Assembly (NCBI GenBank): GCA_009787625.1
Contig: WQSX01000019.1
Coordinates: 1 to 48,111, forward strand
Reading direction: 5' to 3'
From: Oscillospiraceae bacterium
GTDB lineage: Bacteria > Bacillota > Clostridia > Oscillospirales > Oscillospiraceae
Length of the DNA: 48,111 nucleotides
Part shown: positions 1 to 7,831 of the stretch, in pieces
How positions within the stretch are numbered: the stretch's first letter is position 1
Layout: each line of letters opens with the position of its first letter
Position numbers and translations under genes: made by a program
The notes under the pieces: model-generated
The model's input: the letters and a program-made list of their open reading frames with translations, nothing else
What the model was told of the DNA's origin: nothing
Database searches by the model: none

Positions 1-87
1 CGAAATTGGCGGTTTGCTCCGCTTTTTGCGAGAACAGCGGTGTAGATCCCGATGGCTCGCAAAAAGCGGAGCAAACCGCCAATTTCG
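1..87 (+). repeat. Long hairpin repeat, copy 1 (invariant 23-nt loop)
   Basis: Positions 1-32 and 56-87 are perfect inverted repeats of 32 bp around a 23-nt loop (33-55) that begins AACAGCGG and ends CCCGATGG. The same loop, base for base, occurs at 4642-4664 (reverse orientation) and 22844-22866, each time inside different self-complementary arms. The element lies just downstream of the minus-strand gene ending at 131. The left arm starts at the window edge, so the stem may continue outside. It is not a simple terminator because no T-run follows. Function unknown. Confidence 0.9.
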
Positions 88-108
88 GGCGGGGTTAACG
101 GCGAGAGC

Positions 109-130
109 GGGCGACCGGGGACGGTCGCCC
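109..130. repeat. Short palindrome of the GGGCGACC type
   Basis: GGGCGACC (109-116) and GGTCGCCC (123-130) form an 8-bp stem with a 6-nt loop immediately after the stop of the minus-strand gene ending at 131. The same 8-bp stem recurs at 36176-36196 with a different loop. It is probably a dispersed intergenic palindrome that could act as a transcript 3' end; no clear T-tract follows on either strand. Confidence 0.75.
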
Positions 131-1246
131 CTACGGCGCAAATCCATCTTCTTTCACTTCTCTGATTATTTCGTCAACCGAATAGTCGCTTCGGTCAGTG
201 TCTGTGTAATGTTCGGCGACATACTTTTCATAGGCTCGTCTGTCGCGCTCTTCTATGGCTCTGATAATCGTGCGTTTGCTTCGCCCAATGAGATAGCGAA
301 TTAGCTTGACTATTAAAATAATCAAGAAAACAATCGGGGTTATGATTAGCACTATCGAAATAGCTAAGAGTAAGGCCTGCACGTCCTCTGCAAATCTTGC
401 GGCATTTTCCCAGTATGGAAGTTCAATCGCTTCTGTCAACATACTTCGCTCACCAAATGAAGCTATTCGAGAAAAGGCTCTTGTCAGGTTGAAGCGTGCA
501 CTGTTTTCAACCATATGCACATCCGATTCTCCAAAAAAATCGGTGACAGTGGTTAGCGCAAATCCTGTTATCGGGTCGGGCATTACTATTTTATAACTCT
601 TTATCCTCACTTCGCCGCCGGTTAATGCATTTAGTGCCTCATGCGACATAAATAAGCCGGCACCTCTGTCGTATGCTCTGCGAGTTGCAAAATCGTTTTC
701 GCGTGCGACTACTCCCGCAATAGTAAACGGCTGATTATTGATAAACACATCCAGTCCTGCAAGCTCCGCCGAGCCAAAGAGCCGCCAGGCAAGTTCCTCA
801 TCGAAAACAACCAAGTCTCTCGCGAAGTCATCAGGGGATATGTAGCTCCCGTCTCTGAGTCTTAGTGGGTGGAACAGAAAAAAGTTACCGCCAACACCTA
901 TCGCAGAAGCCGATGATGAGCTGCGCTCACTTATGATATTAACTGAGCCCTCAGATGTCCAAGCATCACTATAGAACACACGCCTGCCTTGCGCTTCGAT
1001 TGAAACAGCCAGCAATGCAGCGTCAACTGCGTTACGCATTGCAAATATGTCCTGCTGCTCGAATTGATGAGATTGCGGAAAAAATGCAGAAACTTGCGCA
1101 AAACGCTCATCACTTTGCCCTGCCCAGGACTGCGCCGCTTGCTGACTGCGCAGAGATGATATGATAGAGTCAGCAACAATAAGGCACACAAAAAAGCCTA
1201 TCACCAAAAACACATTTATTGAAATTAAAATGATAATCTTTTTCAT
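131..1246 (-). CDS. MacB-like periplasmic-core-domain membrane protein
   Basis: A 371-residue protein with an N-terminal membrane segment (about residues 4-26), an extracytoplasmic domain, a second hydrophobic stretch (about 291-318) and a charged cytoplasmic tail. The middle part resembles the MacB periplasmic core domain of ABC efflux permeases (for example FDEELAWRLFG followed by VFINNQPFTIAGVVARE). A full MacB/FtsX permease has four membrane segments; only two are visible, so the FtsX permease core is missing. ATG with upstream TAGGTG. It follows the HlyD-like adaptor gene by 13 bp and is the last gene of the minus-strand operon inside the window. A MacB-type ATPase, if present, would lie beyond the left edge. 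It could be a minimal partner of the adaptor or an independent sensor-like protein. Confidence 0.7.
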   Translation of the reverse strand: MKKIIILISINVFLVIGFFVCLIVADSIISSLRSQQAAQSWAGQSDERFAQVSAFFPQSHQFEQQDIFAMRNAVDAALLAVSIEAQGRRVFYSDAWTSEGSVNIISERSSSSASAIGVGGNFFLFHPLRLRDGSYISPDDFARDLVVFDEELAWRLFGSAELAGLDVFINNQPFTIAGVVARENDFATRRAYDRGAGLFMSHEALNALTGGEVRIKSYKIVMPDPITGFALTTVTDFFGESDVHMVENSARFNLTRAFSRIASFGERSMLTEAIELPYWENAARFAEDVQALLLAISIVLIITPIVFLIILIVKLIRYLIGRSKRTIIRAIEERDRRAYEKYVAEHYTDTDRSDYSVDEIIREVKEDGFAP

Positions 1247-1259
1247 GCAGCACCTACGT

Positions 1260-2777
1260 CTATGGATTTGCGGCTAGTCTTATTTGCATACCGGGATCTA
1301 CCGGGGCTGTTGAGGTCGTTATTACAGATTCTCCCCAAACTGAAAGTGCGCCGCTCACAGCGGTGTGGGTGTCGTCTCGTGCGAGTATGGTTACATCAAC
1401 TCTTGTTGCAGTAAATCTAGTGCCGAGGGGGCTTTGGCGTGTCATTATTGTCAGTACGAAATCGCCGTTGGTGTCCGATCTGAGTGCCGCATTTGGCACA
1501 ACAGTATCAAAGTTTTCACTGCGTTGGTTGAGGGTTATATTTAGCTGTTCACCGCTTTCAATATCACTGCCATGGAGTATGAACTCTAAGCGCCTGCCTG
1601 TAACCGGATTTTCAGGGTCATTTCTGATACCGACTAAAGTTGCAGTAACTTCACCGCCCCAGCCCCACCAGCCTCTGTCAACTTCTGCATTGTCTCCGAC
1701 AGTCACTCTCATGCTTTGCTCGACTGTTACCGGAATGGATAGAGAGAATCCCCTATCTATAACATCTATGACTATGAGAGGTGTTTCAGCTTGTGCCTGA
1801 TTTCCGGGAGTGATATTTACTGATGCTATAGTGCCGTAGACCGGTGATGTCAATTCAGATACCGCCCCATCACCCTCCAGACTCGATATCTCTTCACGTT
1901 TGGTTTCAATATCAAGGTTAAGCTCTCTGACCTCTATTTCGGTGAGAGCGGTTTGTATACCATCGGCTCTTTGCATCTCTGAGAGCTCAAAAATCAAGTT
2001 ATCGAGACTACGCTGCCGTCCGTCTGCAATTTCAGATGCCGCTTCCCATTCCGCTCTGTTCAACCTCACTCTTGCAAGCGTTTCTTCAGCAAATCCAAGT
2101 TGCAGCCGTGCGAGTTCAAGAGCTGCGGTTGCATTCGCCAAATTTGTTTTTGCCGTTTCATATTCCTGTGAGAATTGCCCTTCTGCCGGAGGAGTGATAG
2201 CATTGAGCAAAGTCCGCGCCTGCTGCTCTGCCAGAGCTCTCGCCTGAACCTCCGCATTTAGCACGTTTACCGTAGCCTCTGCATTTGTCAGTTCTCCCGG
2301 AATATATGGTATCGCAGCAACTGCCGCTCGCGCTTCATCTAATTCGGCTCTTGCTATGTTTATTGCACGGTTTTCGGCGGCATAGTTTGTATCAAGGCTT
2401 GTGCGTATAATGAGTTCCTCAAGTGTGCGCTCCAATTGGCGAAGTTCAGCTCGCATGGCTTCAAGTTCTTCACTCACCTCGCCTGCCATAACTATGAGGA
2501 TATCGCCCGGCTGAACTTCTGCACCGGGACGCACGCGTACTTCGCTGACCTCCCACGTTTGCGAGGTCATGACTTCATATCTCTCGATAGCGCTTACTGT
2601 TCCGCTAGCACGGATTCTGGCGGTTATAGTGCCTGAACCGCTATGCTGCACAGCAACCTCCGGCAGTCCGAGGTTAAAAATAGTGTTTGAAAATAGTAAG
2701 AACACTACCAGAGCCGCCAAAAATATAATGGTAGCGTTTTTCACCCAGCCTCTTTTACGAACAGACTCTTCTCTCAT
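1260..2777 (-). CDS. HlyD/MacA-family periplasmic adaptor (membrane fusion protein)
   Basis: A 505-residue protein with one N-terminal membrane anchor (about residues 13-34), a first half-lipoyl segment (TVSAIERYEVMTSQ, then VRPGAEVQPGDILIVM), a long Glu/Ala/Arg-rich coiled-coil hairpin (roughly 95-300), the returning half-lipoyl strand (LTSPVYGTIASVNITPGNQ) and C-terminal beta-barrel domains. This is the architecture of efflux adaptors that join a membrane pump to the outside; in monoderm bacteria such proteins pair with MacB-type ABC exporters. ATG with AGGAGA 8 nt upstream. It lies 11 bp after the sugar permease gene and 13 bp before the MacB-domain gene, so all are probably co-transcribed. 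Family assignment is firm; substrate unknown. Confidence 0.85.
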   Translation of the reverse strand: MREESVRKRGWVKNATIIFLAALVVFLLFSNTIFNLGLPEVAVQHSGSGTITARIRASGTVSAIERYEVMTSQTWEVSEVRVRPGAEVQPGDILIVMAGEVSEELEAMRAELRQLERTLEELIIRTSLDTNYAAENRAINIARAELDEARAAVAAIPYIPGELTNAEATVNVLNAEVQARALAEQQARTLLNAITPPAEGQFSQEYETAKTNLANATAALELARLQLGFAEETLARVRLNRAEWEAASEIADGRQRSLDNLIFELSEMQRADGIQTALTEIEVRELNLDIETKREEISSLEGDGAVSELTSPVYGTIASVNITPGNQAQAETPLIVIDVIDRGFSLSIPVTVEQSMRVTVGDNAEVDRGWWGWGGEVTATLVGIRNDPENPVTGRRLEFILHGSDIESGEQLNITLNQRSENFDTVVPNAALRSDTNGDFVLTIMTRQSPLGTRFTATRVDVTILARDDTHTAVSGALSVWGESVITTSTAPVDPGMQIRLAANP

Positions 2778-2788
2778 AAATAATTCTC

Positions 2789-3670
2789 CTAACCTTTTAC
2801 TGAGCCGGAATGGGTTATGCCTTCTACCAGTGCTTCTTCGCCATGTAAGAATAGTAGCAGGGGCGGTATCATGTAAAATGCCGCAACGGCGAATGCAACT
2901 CCCGCTTCATTTGCGTTTATTGTGGCTAGAAACACTGATAACGGCTGTGTATCGGCATCTGCGAGCAACACTATCGGTAGCTCAACCATGTTCCAATAGT
3001 CGAAAAACACCAAAATGATTATTGAGTACAGCGCACTTCGGCACTGGGGCAGGCAGATGCGTGTAAATATCTGAAACTCGCTTGCACCATCTATCTTTGC
3101 CGCTTCAATCAGAGCGGATGGGATCCGGCGCATGAATTTTGTAAGTAAAAATACTGAAAACGGCGCAAATGCGCCGGGGAATATGACGGACCAGCGGGAA
3201 CCTAAAATGCCAAGTTCGTCAGCGACAAGAAAATTTGGAACCAGTGTCACCTGATGCGGCATGAGCATCAGCACGATATAGATAAAAAATATTACATTTT
3301 TAAACCTGCTCTTATAGCGGGTAAAGCTGTATGCCGCAAATGTCGCAATTCCGACTTGCAACAAAACTATCGGAACAACAAGAAAAATCGAATTCCAAAT
3401 CATTGTCATATACTCAGGATTACGAAACAGCACTGTGATGTACTGGTCAAAGGTCACTCTGTCCGGTATCAGTTTTAAGGTGACAGAATCGGATACGTAA
3501 CCGCCGACACCCGGCCTGAGTGCACTGAAAATCATGCCGTAGTTTGCTAAAATCTCACTCTGAGTCATAAATGAGTTTGTAATGGTTAGGACAGTGGGTA
3601 ACAGGAAAATTACTGAAAAAACAAGTGCTATTATGAACAAAGTGGCTCTGCCGAAGTAGCGTCTTCTCAT
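2789..3670 (-). CDS. Carbohydrate ABC transporter permease, MalG type
   Basis: A 293-residue integral membrane protein of the MalG/LacG permease family, with about six membrane segments and the EAA loop that contacts the ATPase (EAAKIDGASEFQIFTRICLP). The C-terminus ends in the family-typical GITHSGSVKG. The ATG overlaps the stop of the upstream permease gene (ATGA) and has AAAGGATG upstream. It would form a heterodimer with the MalF-type permease encoded just before it. No ATPase gene is present in this operon, so a shared MsmX-like ATPase encoded elsewhere is inferred. Substrate cannot be read from sequence; an oligosaccharide is likely from family membership. Confidence 0.92.
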   Translation of the reverse strand: MRRRYFGRATLFIIALVFSVIFLLPTVLTITNSFMTQSEILANYGMIFSALRPGVGGYVSDSVTLKLIPDRVTFDQYITVLFRNPEYMTMIWNSIFLVVPIVLLQVGIATFAAYSFTRYKSRFKNVIFFIYIVLMLMPHQVTLVPNFLVADELGILGSRWSVIFPGAFAPFSVFLLTKFMRRIPSALIEAAKIDGASEFQIFTRICLPQCRSALYSIIILVFFDYWNMVELPIVLLADADTQPLSVFLATINANEAGVAFAVAAFYMIPPLLLFLHGEEALVEGITHSGSVKG

Positions 3671-4557
3671 TCTTCCACATCCTTTCCAAAACGGTGTTCC
3701 AATATGAAAAGAATGGCGATTATTGTCACCATGACAATTGTCATGATAACCGCTGCTGCCGCAAGCCTTTGGTAATCAAGGTTTGCAAACATATTATTCA
3801 TGAAATGCTGGATTAAATATAACCCCTCATAGGGGTAATCTCCTGTGAGCAGATAGACTTCACGGAAAATTCTAAATGAGTTTATTAGTGAAAATATCGT
3901 TACGAAAAGCAGGGTCGGCGAAAGGTAGCGTATTTTTATGGCAAAAAACTTTTGTATGGCGCCTGCGCCTTCGACCTCTGCGGTTTCAAGCTGCTCACGA
4001 GGGATGTTGCTGAGTGCCGCCATAAATAATATCATGTTAAAGCCGAGGTTTTTCCATAGGAAAAGTATAACAATTACAAGCTGATTATGCTCAGATTGCA
4101 TCCAGTCAATACCTGCCCATCCAAGTATGGTGAGCAATTCATTGACTGCTCCGTTCGGGTGAAACAGCACTTGCCAAATAAGCACAATCGAGGCGACCGG
4201 AACCATCATTGGGCTTAGAAAAAATGTACGGAACTGGCTCTTTAACGGTATGCGTGCCTCAAGCATCAGAGCAATGAGCAGAGATAAAACCACAGCAAGC
4301 GGCACGGCAACAACAGAAAATGAAAACGTATTTTGCGCCGCCTGCTGAAATGCCCTGTTTTCAAGCAGTGATACGAAATTATCTAAAAAGACAAAATTGC
4401 CGCGCAGAGGGCTGTCAATCATTGAGAAATATACAATGATGAAAAAGGGAATAATATAAAATGCAGCAACTCCAAGCAAACTCGGAGCAAGCCATACGTA
4501 TCCGCTCAGACTATCGCGTGTGCGATTATTCCAAAAACGCCCTGCAAACTCCTTCAA
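3667..4557 (-). CDS. Sugar ABC transporter permease, MalF/UgpA type
   Basis: A 296-residue membrane permease with six predicted membrane segments and a degenerate EAA loop (LETAEVEGAGAIQKFFAIKI), typical of the MalF/UgpA half of carbohydrate importers. The start is a TTG at 4557 with AGGAG six bases upstream; no better ATG lies nearby. The stop overlaps the start of the MalG-type gene by 4 bp, indicating translational coupling. The binding-protein gene lies upstream, separated by a 158-bp gap that holds hairpin repeat copy 2, which may lower permease expression relative to the binding protein. Confidence 0.92.
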   Translation of the reverse strand: MKEFAGRFWNNRTRDSLSGYVWLAPSLLGVAAFYIIPFFIIVYFSMIDSPLRGNFVFLDNFVSLLENRAFQQAAQNTFSFSVVAVPLAVVLSLLIALMLEARIPLKSQFRTFFLSPMMVPVASIVLIWQVLFHPNGAVNELLTILGWAGIDWMQSEHNQLVIVILFLWKNLGFNMILFMAALSNIPREQLETAEVEGAGAIQKFFAIKIRYLSPTLLFVTIFSLINSFRIFREVYLLTGDYPYEGLYLIQHFMNNMFANLDYQRLAAAAVIMTIVMVTIIAILFILEHRFGKDVEE

Positions 4558-4608
4558 ATTGAACTCCTATCACGCGAAATGCTTTATAACTGCTATGCTT
4601 TGTACCTC

Positions 4609-4697
4609 GCAGGTTATGGGCTGTTTGCGTAGGTTTGCGAGCCATCGGGATCTACACCGCTGTTCTCGCAAACCTACGCAAACAGCCCATAACCTGC
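4609..4697 (-). repeat. Long hairpin repeat, copy 2 (33-bp perfect stem)
   Basis: Arms 4609-4641 and 4665-4697 are perfectly complementary over 33 bp. The 23-nt loop at 4642-4664 is the exact reverse complement of the loop of copies 1 and 3, so this copy is inverted relative to them. The arms differ in sequence from copy 1 except for the loop-proximal TTTGCGAG and a shared GGCNGTTTG block. It lies between the binding-protein gene (stop at 4716) and the first permease gene (start at 4557), inside the operon. Confidence 0.92.
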
Positions 4698-4715
4698 TAA
4701 TATTTAACAGTAACG

Positions 4716-7070
4716 TTAGCCTTGTTCATGGATGTAGGTTGTAACTCTGCTTTGAATAACGCGGGCGGCATCTTGTGCGCTGCCGCGACCTCCGAAAAAG
4801 TCATCTGCACCTTCTGTGATAATGTCAACGAGGACTTGATCCCAGCCGATAGTTCCGGAGGCTGAACGTATAAGTTCTATTATTTGCTCAATCTGATCTC
4901 GTGTGATTGCCTCAAGCTCAAATGTTTCCGTTCTACCCATTCCCCAGCTGATAGCTCCACTACTGCCTTCCATCTCCATGGCACGTTGAGCGTTTCGGTC
5001 AAACACCGCTCTGTTAGTTGGCAATCCAAACCCGTCATTTTGAAACCCTTCAGTCAAAACGGTTCTTACAAACGACCACGCACCGTCTACATCAGATGCA
5101 CTTGTTGTTATGGAAAGTGCGCCTTGCGGCATTATTGAACTGCCGTTTCCGTGTTCTGTCGGAAAGCCTTTAAAAACCAACTCACCGCCGAATTGTCCAA
5201 ATTGAAAATTCATCCAGCTTAAATCAGAAATTGACATTTCGGTCACTATTTGCCTGCCTTGTGCAATTAGGTCTGATTCGCTTTCCATAAACCCCATTTC
5301 GGCGCCGGAAAACATTTCTTCATCTGTCGGGAATGTGGCTGCGAACTCTAAAAGCTCTGCAAAATCACCTGTGTCAAAGAATGCTTCGCCTGCAACCCAG
5401 TCAACGAATTGATCCATGTTAAATATTATAAGTGAATGTAAAAACGAACTTCGTGATATCCATTGCCCCATCGGTATGTCGGCATTAGGGTTTGCTGCCA
5501 AAACTGCTCTGAACTCTTCCATGTTCCATCCGGGAGTCGGTCCGAGAACAGAGGGGTGCCCTGCCAGAGTGCGCACACTGAATGAAGGAAAAACTTGAAA
5601 TAACCTTCCATCCATCTCAGCCGCTTCGAAAACCCCTTCGACAAAGTCGTCTCGCGATAGTTCAGGGTCTGATGCAATCAGTTCATTTAAGTCCAAAAGC
5701 AGACCTCTTGAGGCATATTGCCTTATGGGAAGTTGTTGCACATCTAAGATGTCCGGAACCCTGCCGGATATTATTTCGGTAGTGAGCCTTGTGAGTCCAG
5801 CATTCCAGTCATCTTCGGTGTTAAATTGGGAGTAATCCGTAACATTTATTCGGTGTGTAGTACTCGTTCTGTTGAAGTTCACAACAGCACTCTGCAGTTC
5901 CGGACTCATCCACATTGTCGCCATTGTAATAATTCCTCTCTCAGGCAAGTCACGAGAAGGTGTTTTTGAAAGAACAACTATTTCAAAAGACCAATTACCC
6001 TGTGCTCCCCACTGCTCTGCTATTGTGAGCACACGACCATCGGCAAGCATGATTATATCACCGCCGCCTCCCGTGGATATAATATCACTGTCCGTCAAAT
6101 TGAGGATGAACTCCACCTCAGGCTCCTCGCCACTAAAATCAATACCATAGAGAGTTGCATTGTCCAAAAACAGTAAATCAAATTGCTCATTTCCCGAAAA
6201 AACCCGAGATGCATTGGTGGGTAGCGGAATTGATTCGTCGAAACTCTGAGTTGATAGGTTTATTGGCTGTAGTTCATTGCGACCAGTAAAGTCTGCATCT
6301 TGCACAAAGCCGAAATGGCCCACTGAGCCGTCCGAAAGACGTATCAATCTCTCGCCCCAGCCATCAAGCTCGATACGAAAGAGAGGGTCTGTATTTGAAT
6401 CTAAGACAAAGATAACTGATCGAACACTGCCAAAACCCGACATGTCGTCGTGATCCACAATGTGAGCAAGAATATACACATTACCATCACTGTCGAACTC
6501 AAATGCGTTAACCCCCCCGCTTGCCGCGAAAGCCTCCATATTCAGACTCTTCACCTCGGCTCCCGTGTTAACATCCAGCATACGCAGCACATTTACAGGA
6601 CCCAATTCTTGATAGAATTGCCAAGTCTCGTGCTCTTCACCGTCAAAGTCATCGGGCACATCAAAATGGAACATAGACCCTGTCTCTAACGCCCAGAGAT
6701 TGCCTTCGTGATCAGTAGAAAGTGTTGCACTTGTGCTCATTTGTGCGCCCTGCGGAGCCGACGCCGGAAGTACCGGCTGTGTGTACTCCGTAAGTTCGGT
6801 TACTTCATTTGTGGTTAAGTTCAGTGAATATAGGCGAGTGGTAGATTCCGCCTCATCCCAAAACGGTGCTATTATGAAAACATTATCACCGGCTTGTGCC
6901 ATTCCCGAAATAAAAGATATTCCCTCCGGTATCGAAATAAACTCCGGCACAAACACATACTCCGGCATGTCGTTATCTCCATCAGATTCATTTCCACATG
7001 CGGCAACAAGTGTCAGCATTAAAGTTGCTGTAATAGCAAGTACAATTGCATACAAAATTCTCTTTTTCAA
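4716..7070 (-). CDS. Propeller-like / extracellular solute-binding lipoprotein fusion
   Basis: A 784-residue lipoprotein with a signal peptide and lipobox (LVAAC, lipidated Cys25), anchored outside the cell membrane. Residues about 30-375 contain repeated beta-strand units of the type 'value, D-G-N/R, strand' (STDHEGNLWALE, DSDGNVYILAHI, MLADGRVLTIAE) resembling a beta-propeller. Residues about 380-784 match carbohydrate ABC solute-binding proteins (ITMATMWMSPELQSAVVNFN, then GRVPDILDV, and a C-terminal segment ending near AARVIQSRVTTYI). Sugar-binding proteins are usually 420-550 residues, so the N-terminal half is an addition. TTG start with GAGGATAT 9 nt upstream. First gene of the operon; it presumably delivers a glycan to the two permeases. 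Confidence 0.85.
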   Translation of the reverse strand: MKKRILYAIVLAITATLMLTLVAACGNESDGDNDMPEYVFVPEFISIPEGISFISGMAQAGDNVFIIAPFWDEAESTTRLYSLNLTTNEVTELTEYTQPVLPASAPQGAQMSTSATLSTDHEGNLWALETGSMFHFDVPDDFDGEEHETWQFYQELGPVNVLRMLDVNTGAEVKSLNMEAFAASGGVNAFEFDSDGNVYILAHIVDHDDMSGFGSVRSVIFVLDSNTDPLFRIELDGWGERLIRLSDGSVGHFGFVQDADFTGRNELQPINLSTQSFDESIPLPTNASRVFSGNEQFDLLFLDNATLYGIDFSGEEPEVEFILNLTDSDIISTGGGGDIIMLADGRVLTIAEQWGAQGNWSFEIVVLSKTPSRDLPERGIITMATMWMSPELQSAVVNFNRTSTTHRINVTDYSQFNTEDDWNAGLTRLTTEIISGRVPDILDVQQLPIRQYASRGLLLDLNELIASDPELSRDDFVEGVFEAAEMDGRLFQVFPSFSVRTLAGHPSVLGPTPGWNMEEFRAVLAANPNADIPMGQWISRSSFLHSLIIFNMDQFVDWVAGEAFFDTGDFAELLEFAATFPTDEEMFSGAEMGFMESESDLIAQGRQIVTEMSISDLSWMNFQFGQFGGELVFKGFPTEHGNGSSIMPQGALSITTSASDVDGAWSFVRTVLTEGFQNDGFGLPTNRAVFDRNAQRAMEMEGSSGAISWGMGRTETFELEAITRDQIEQIIELIRSASGTIGWDQVLVDIITEGADDFFGGRGSAQDAARVIQSRVTTYIHEQG

Positions 7071-7308
7071 CTTAATATCCTCATTTCTAAAATAATTTTC
7101 TTAGCGTCCTTAGCAAAAGCTACAGGTACTCCACCTTTTGACGCATGAAAAAACTAAAAGTTCCGTCAAACCACAAAAAAGTGCTGTATAAGCAGTACAA
7201 TTTATAGTATAATAATTAAGAAACATCGTCTATATATATTAAGATTTTATTAAGAAACGAGCAATATGTCAAGTAAAATATAAAAACTTGCTTGCTTATG
7301 GGAGATTT
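7071..7308. promoter_or_regulatory. Divergent intergenic region between the sugar operon and trmK
   Basis: A 238-bp A/T-rich gap between divergent genes that must hold both promoters. On the plus strand a perfect TATAAT lies at 7208-7213, with no convincing -35 box 17 bp upstream. On the minus strand TTGAC-containing sequence near 7165-7170 is a possible -35 without a clear -10. I see no strong inverted repeat and no riboswitch-like structure. Confidence 0.4.
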
Positions 7309-7788
7309 ATGGGTCGTTTTGTCAAATTGCCGCAGAGGTTAAAGGTTATAGCCGATTATACTAAAGAAGGTGCGGCAGTTATTGATGTTGGGTCTGATCA
7401 CGGTCTATTGCCTATTTTTCTTGCACAGCGCAGGGGTTTTCGACGTTTGATCGCTGCAGATGTCAGTAACGATTCGCTAGACAGCGCACGGCGCAATGTA
7501 AGAAAATACGGTGTGAGCGATAAGGTTGAAATTATGGTTGCCGACGGTCTCACAAAGGTCAGCCGCAGTGATGTGGACACTGTTGTAATCTCAGGACTTG
7601 GTGGTGAGACAATACGTGATATCTTGCAAAACGCCCCTTGGATGGTTGGCTCGGGTATCAGCCTTATTTTACAACCACAATCAAAAATTGACGTTTTGTG
7701 CAATTTTCTGTATAATAGTGGGTATTCAATAGACGAAACTCGAATTGTCGTCGACAGAGGGCGGCGATATACTGTGATTAAAATTTGA
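7309..7788 (+). CDS. trmK: tRNA (adenine(22)-N1)-methyltransferase, short form
   Basis: A class I SAM-dependent methyltransferase that methylates A22 of tRNA. The SAM-binding motif AVIDVGSDHGLLPIFLAQR, the acidic post-I segment (RRLIAADVSNDSLDSA) and the catalytic-region motif VVISGLGGETI are all present. I chose the ATG at 7309 because GGGAG lies 5 nt upstream; an in-frame TTG at 7288 has no such site. At 159 residues it stops near the end of the catalytic domain and lacks the C-terminal helical domain of TrmK proteins of about 230 residues. The nif3-like gene follows after 43 bp, as in Bacillus (yqfN-yqfO). Confidence 0.85.
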   Translation: MGRFVKLPQRLKVIADYTKEGAAVIDVGSDHGLLPIFLAQRRGFRRLIAADVSNDSLDSARRNVRKYGVSDKVEIMVADGLTKVSRSDVDTVVISGLGGETIRDILQNAPWMVGSGISLILQPQSKIDVLCNFLYNSGYSIDETRIVVDRGRRYTVIKI

Positions 7789-7831
7789 GATTTAGTATCT
7801 CTATCCAAAGATTTCTGAAAGGTATCAGTTT

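Noticed and set aside
14..304. Coding sequence across hairpin copy 1
   Set aside because: The open frame exists only because the repeat is open in that frame; a similar peptide appears over copy 3 for the same reason. No ribosome site, and it overlaps the real minus-strand gene.
4642..4664. Hairpin loop as sequencing adapter carry-over
   Set aside because: The loop shares GATCTACAC and a few flanking bases with a common Illumina adapter, but it differs from it at the same positions in all three copies, is embedded in locus-specific arms, and one copy has naturally diverged arms. A natural repeat is the better explanation.
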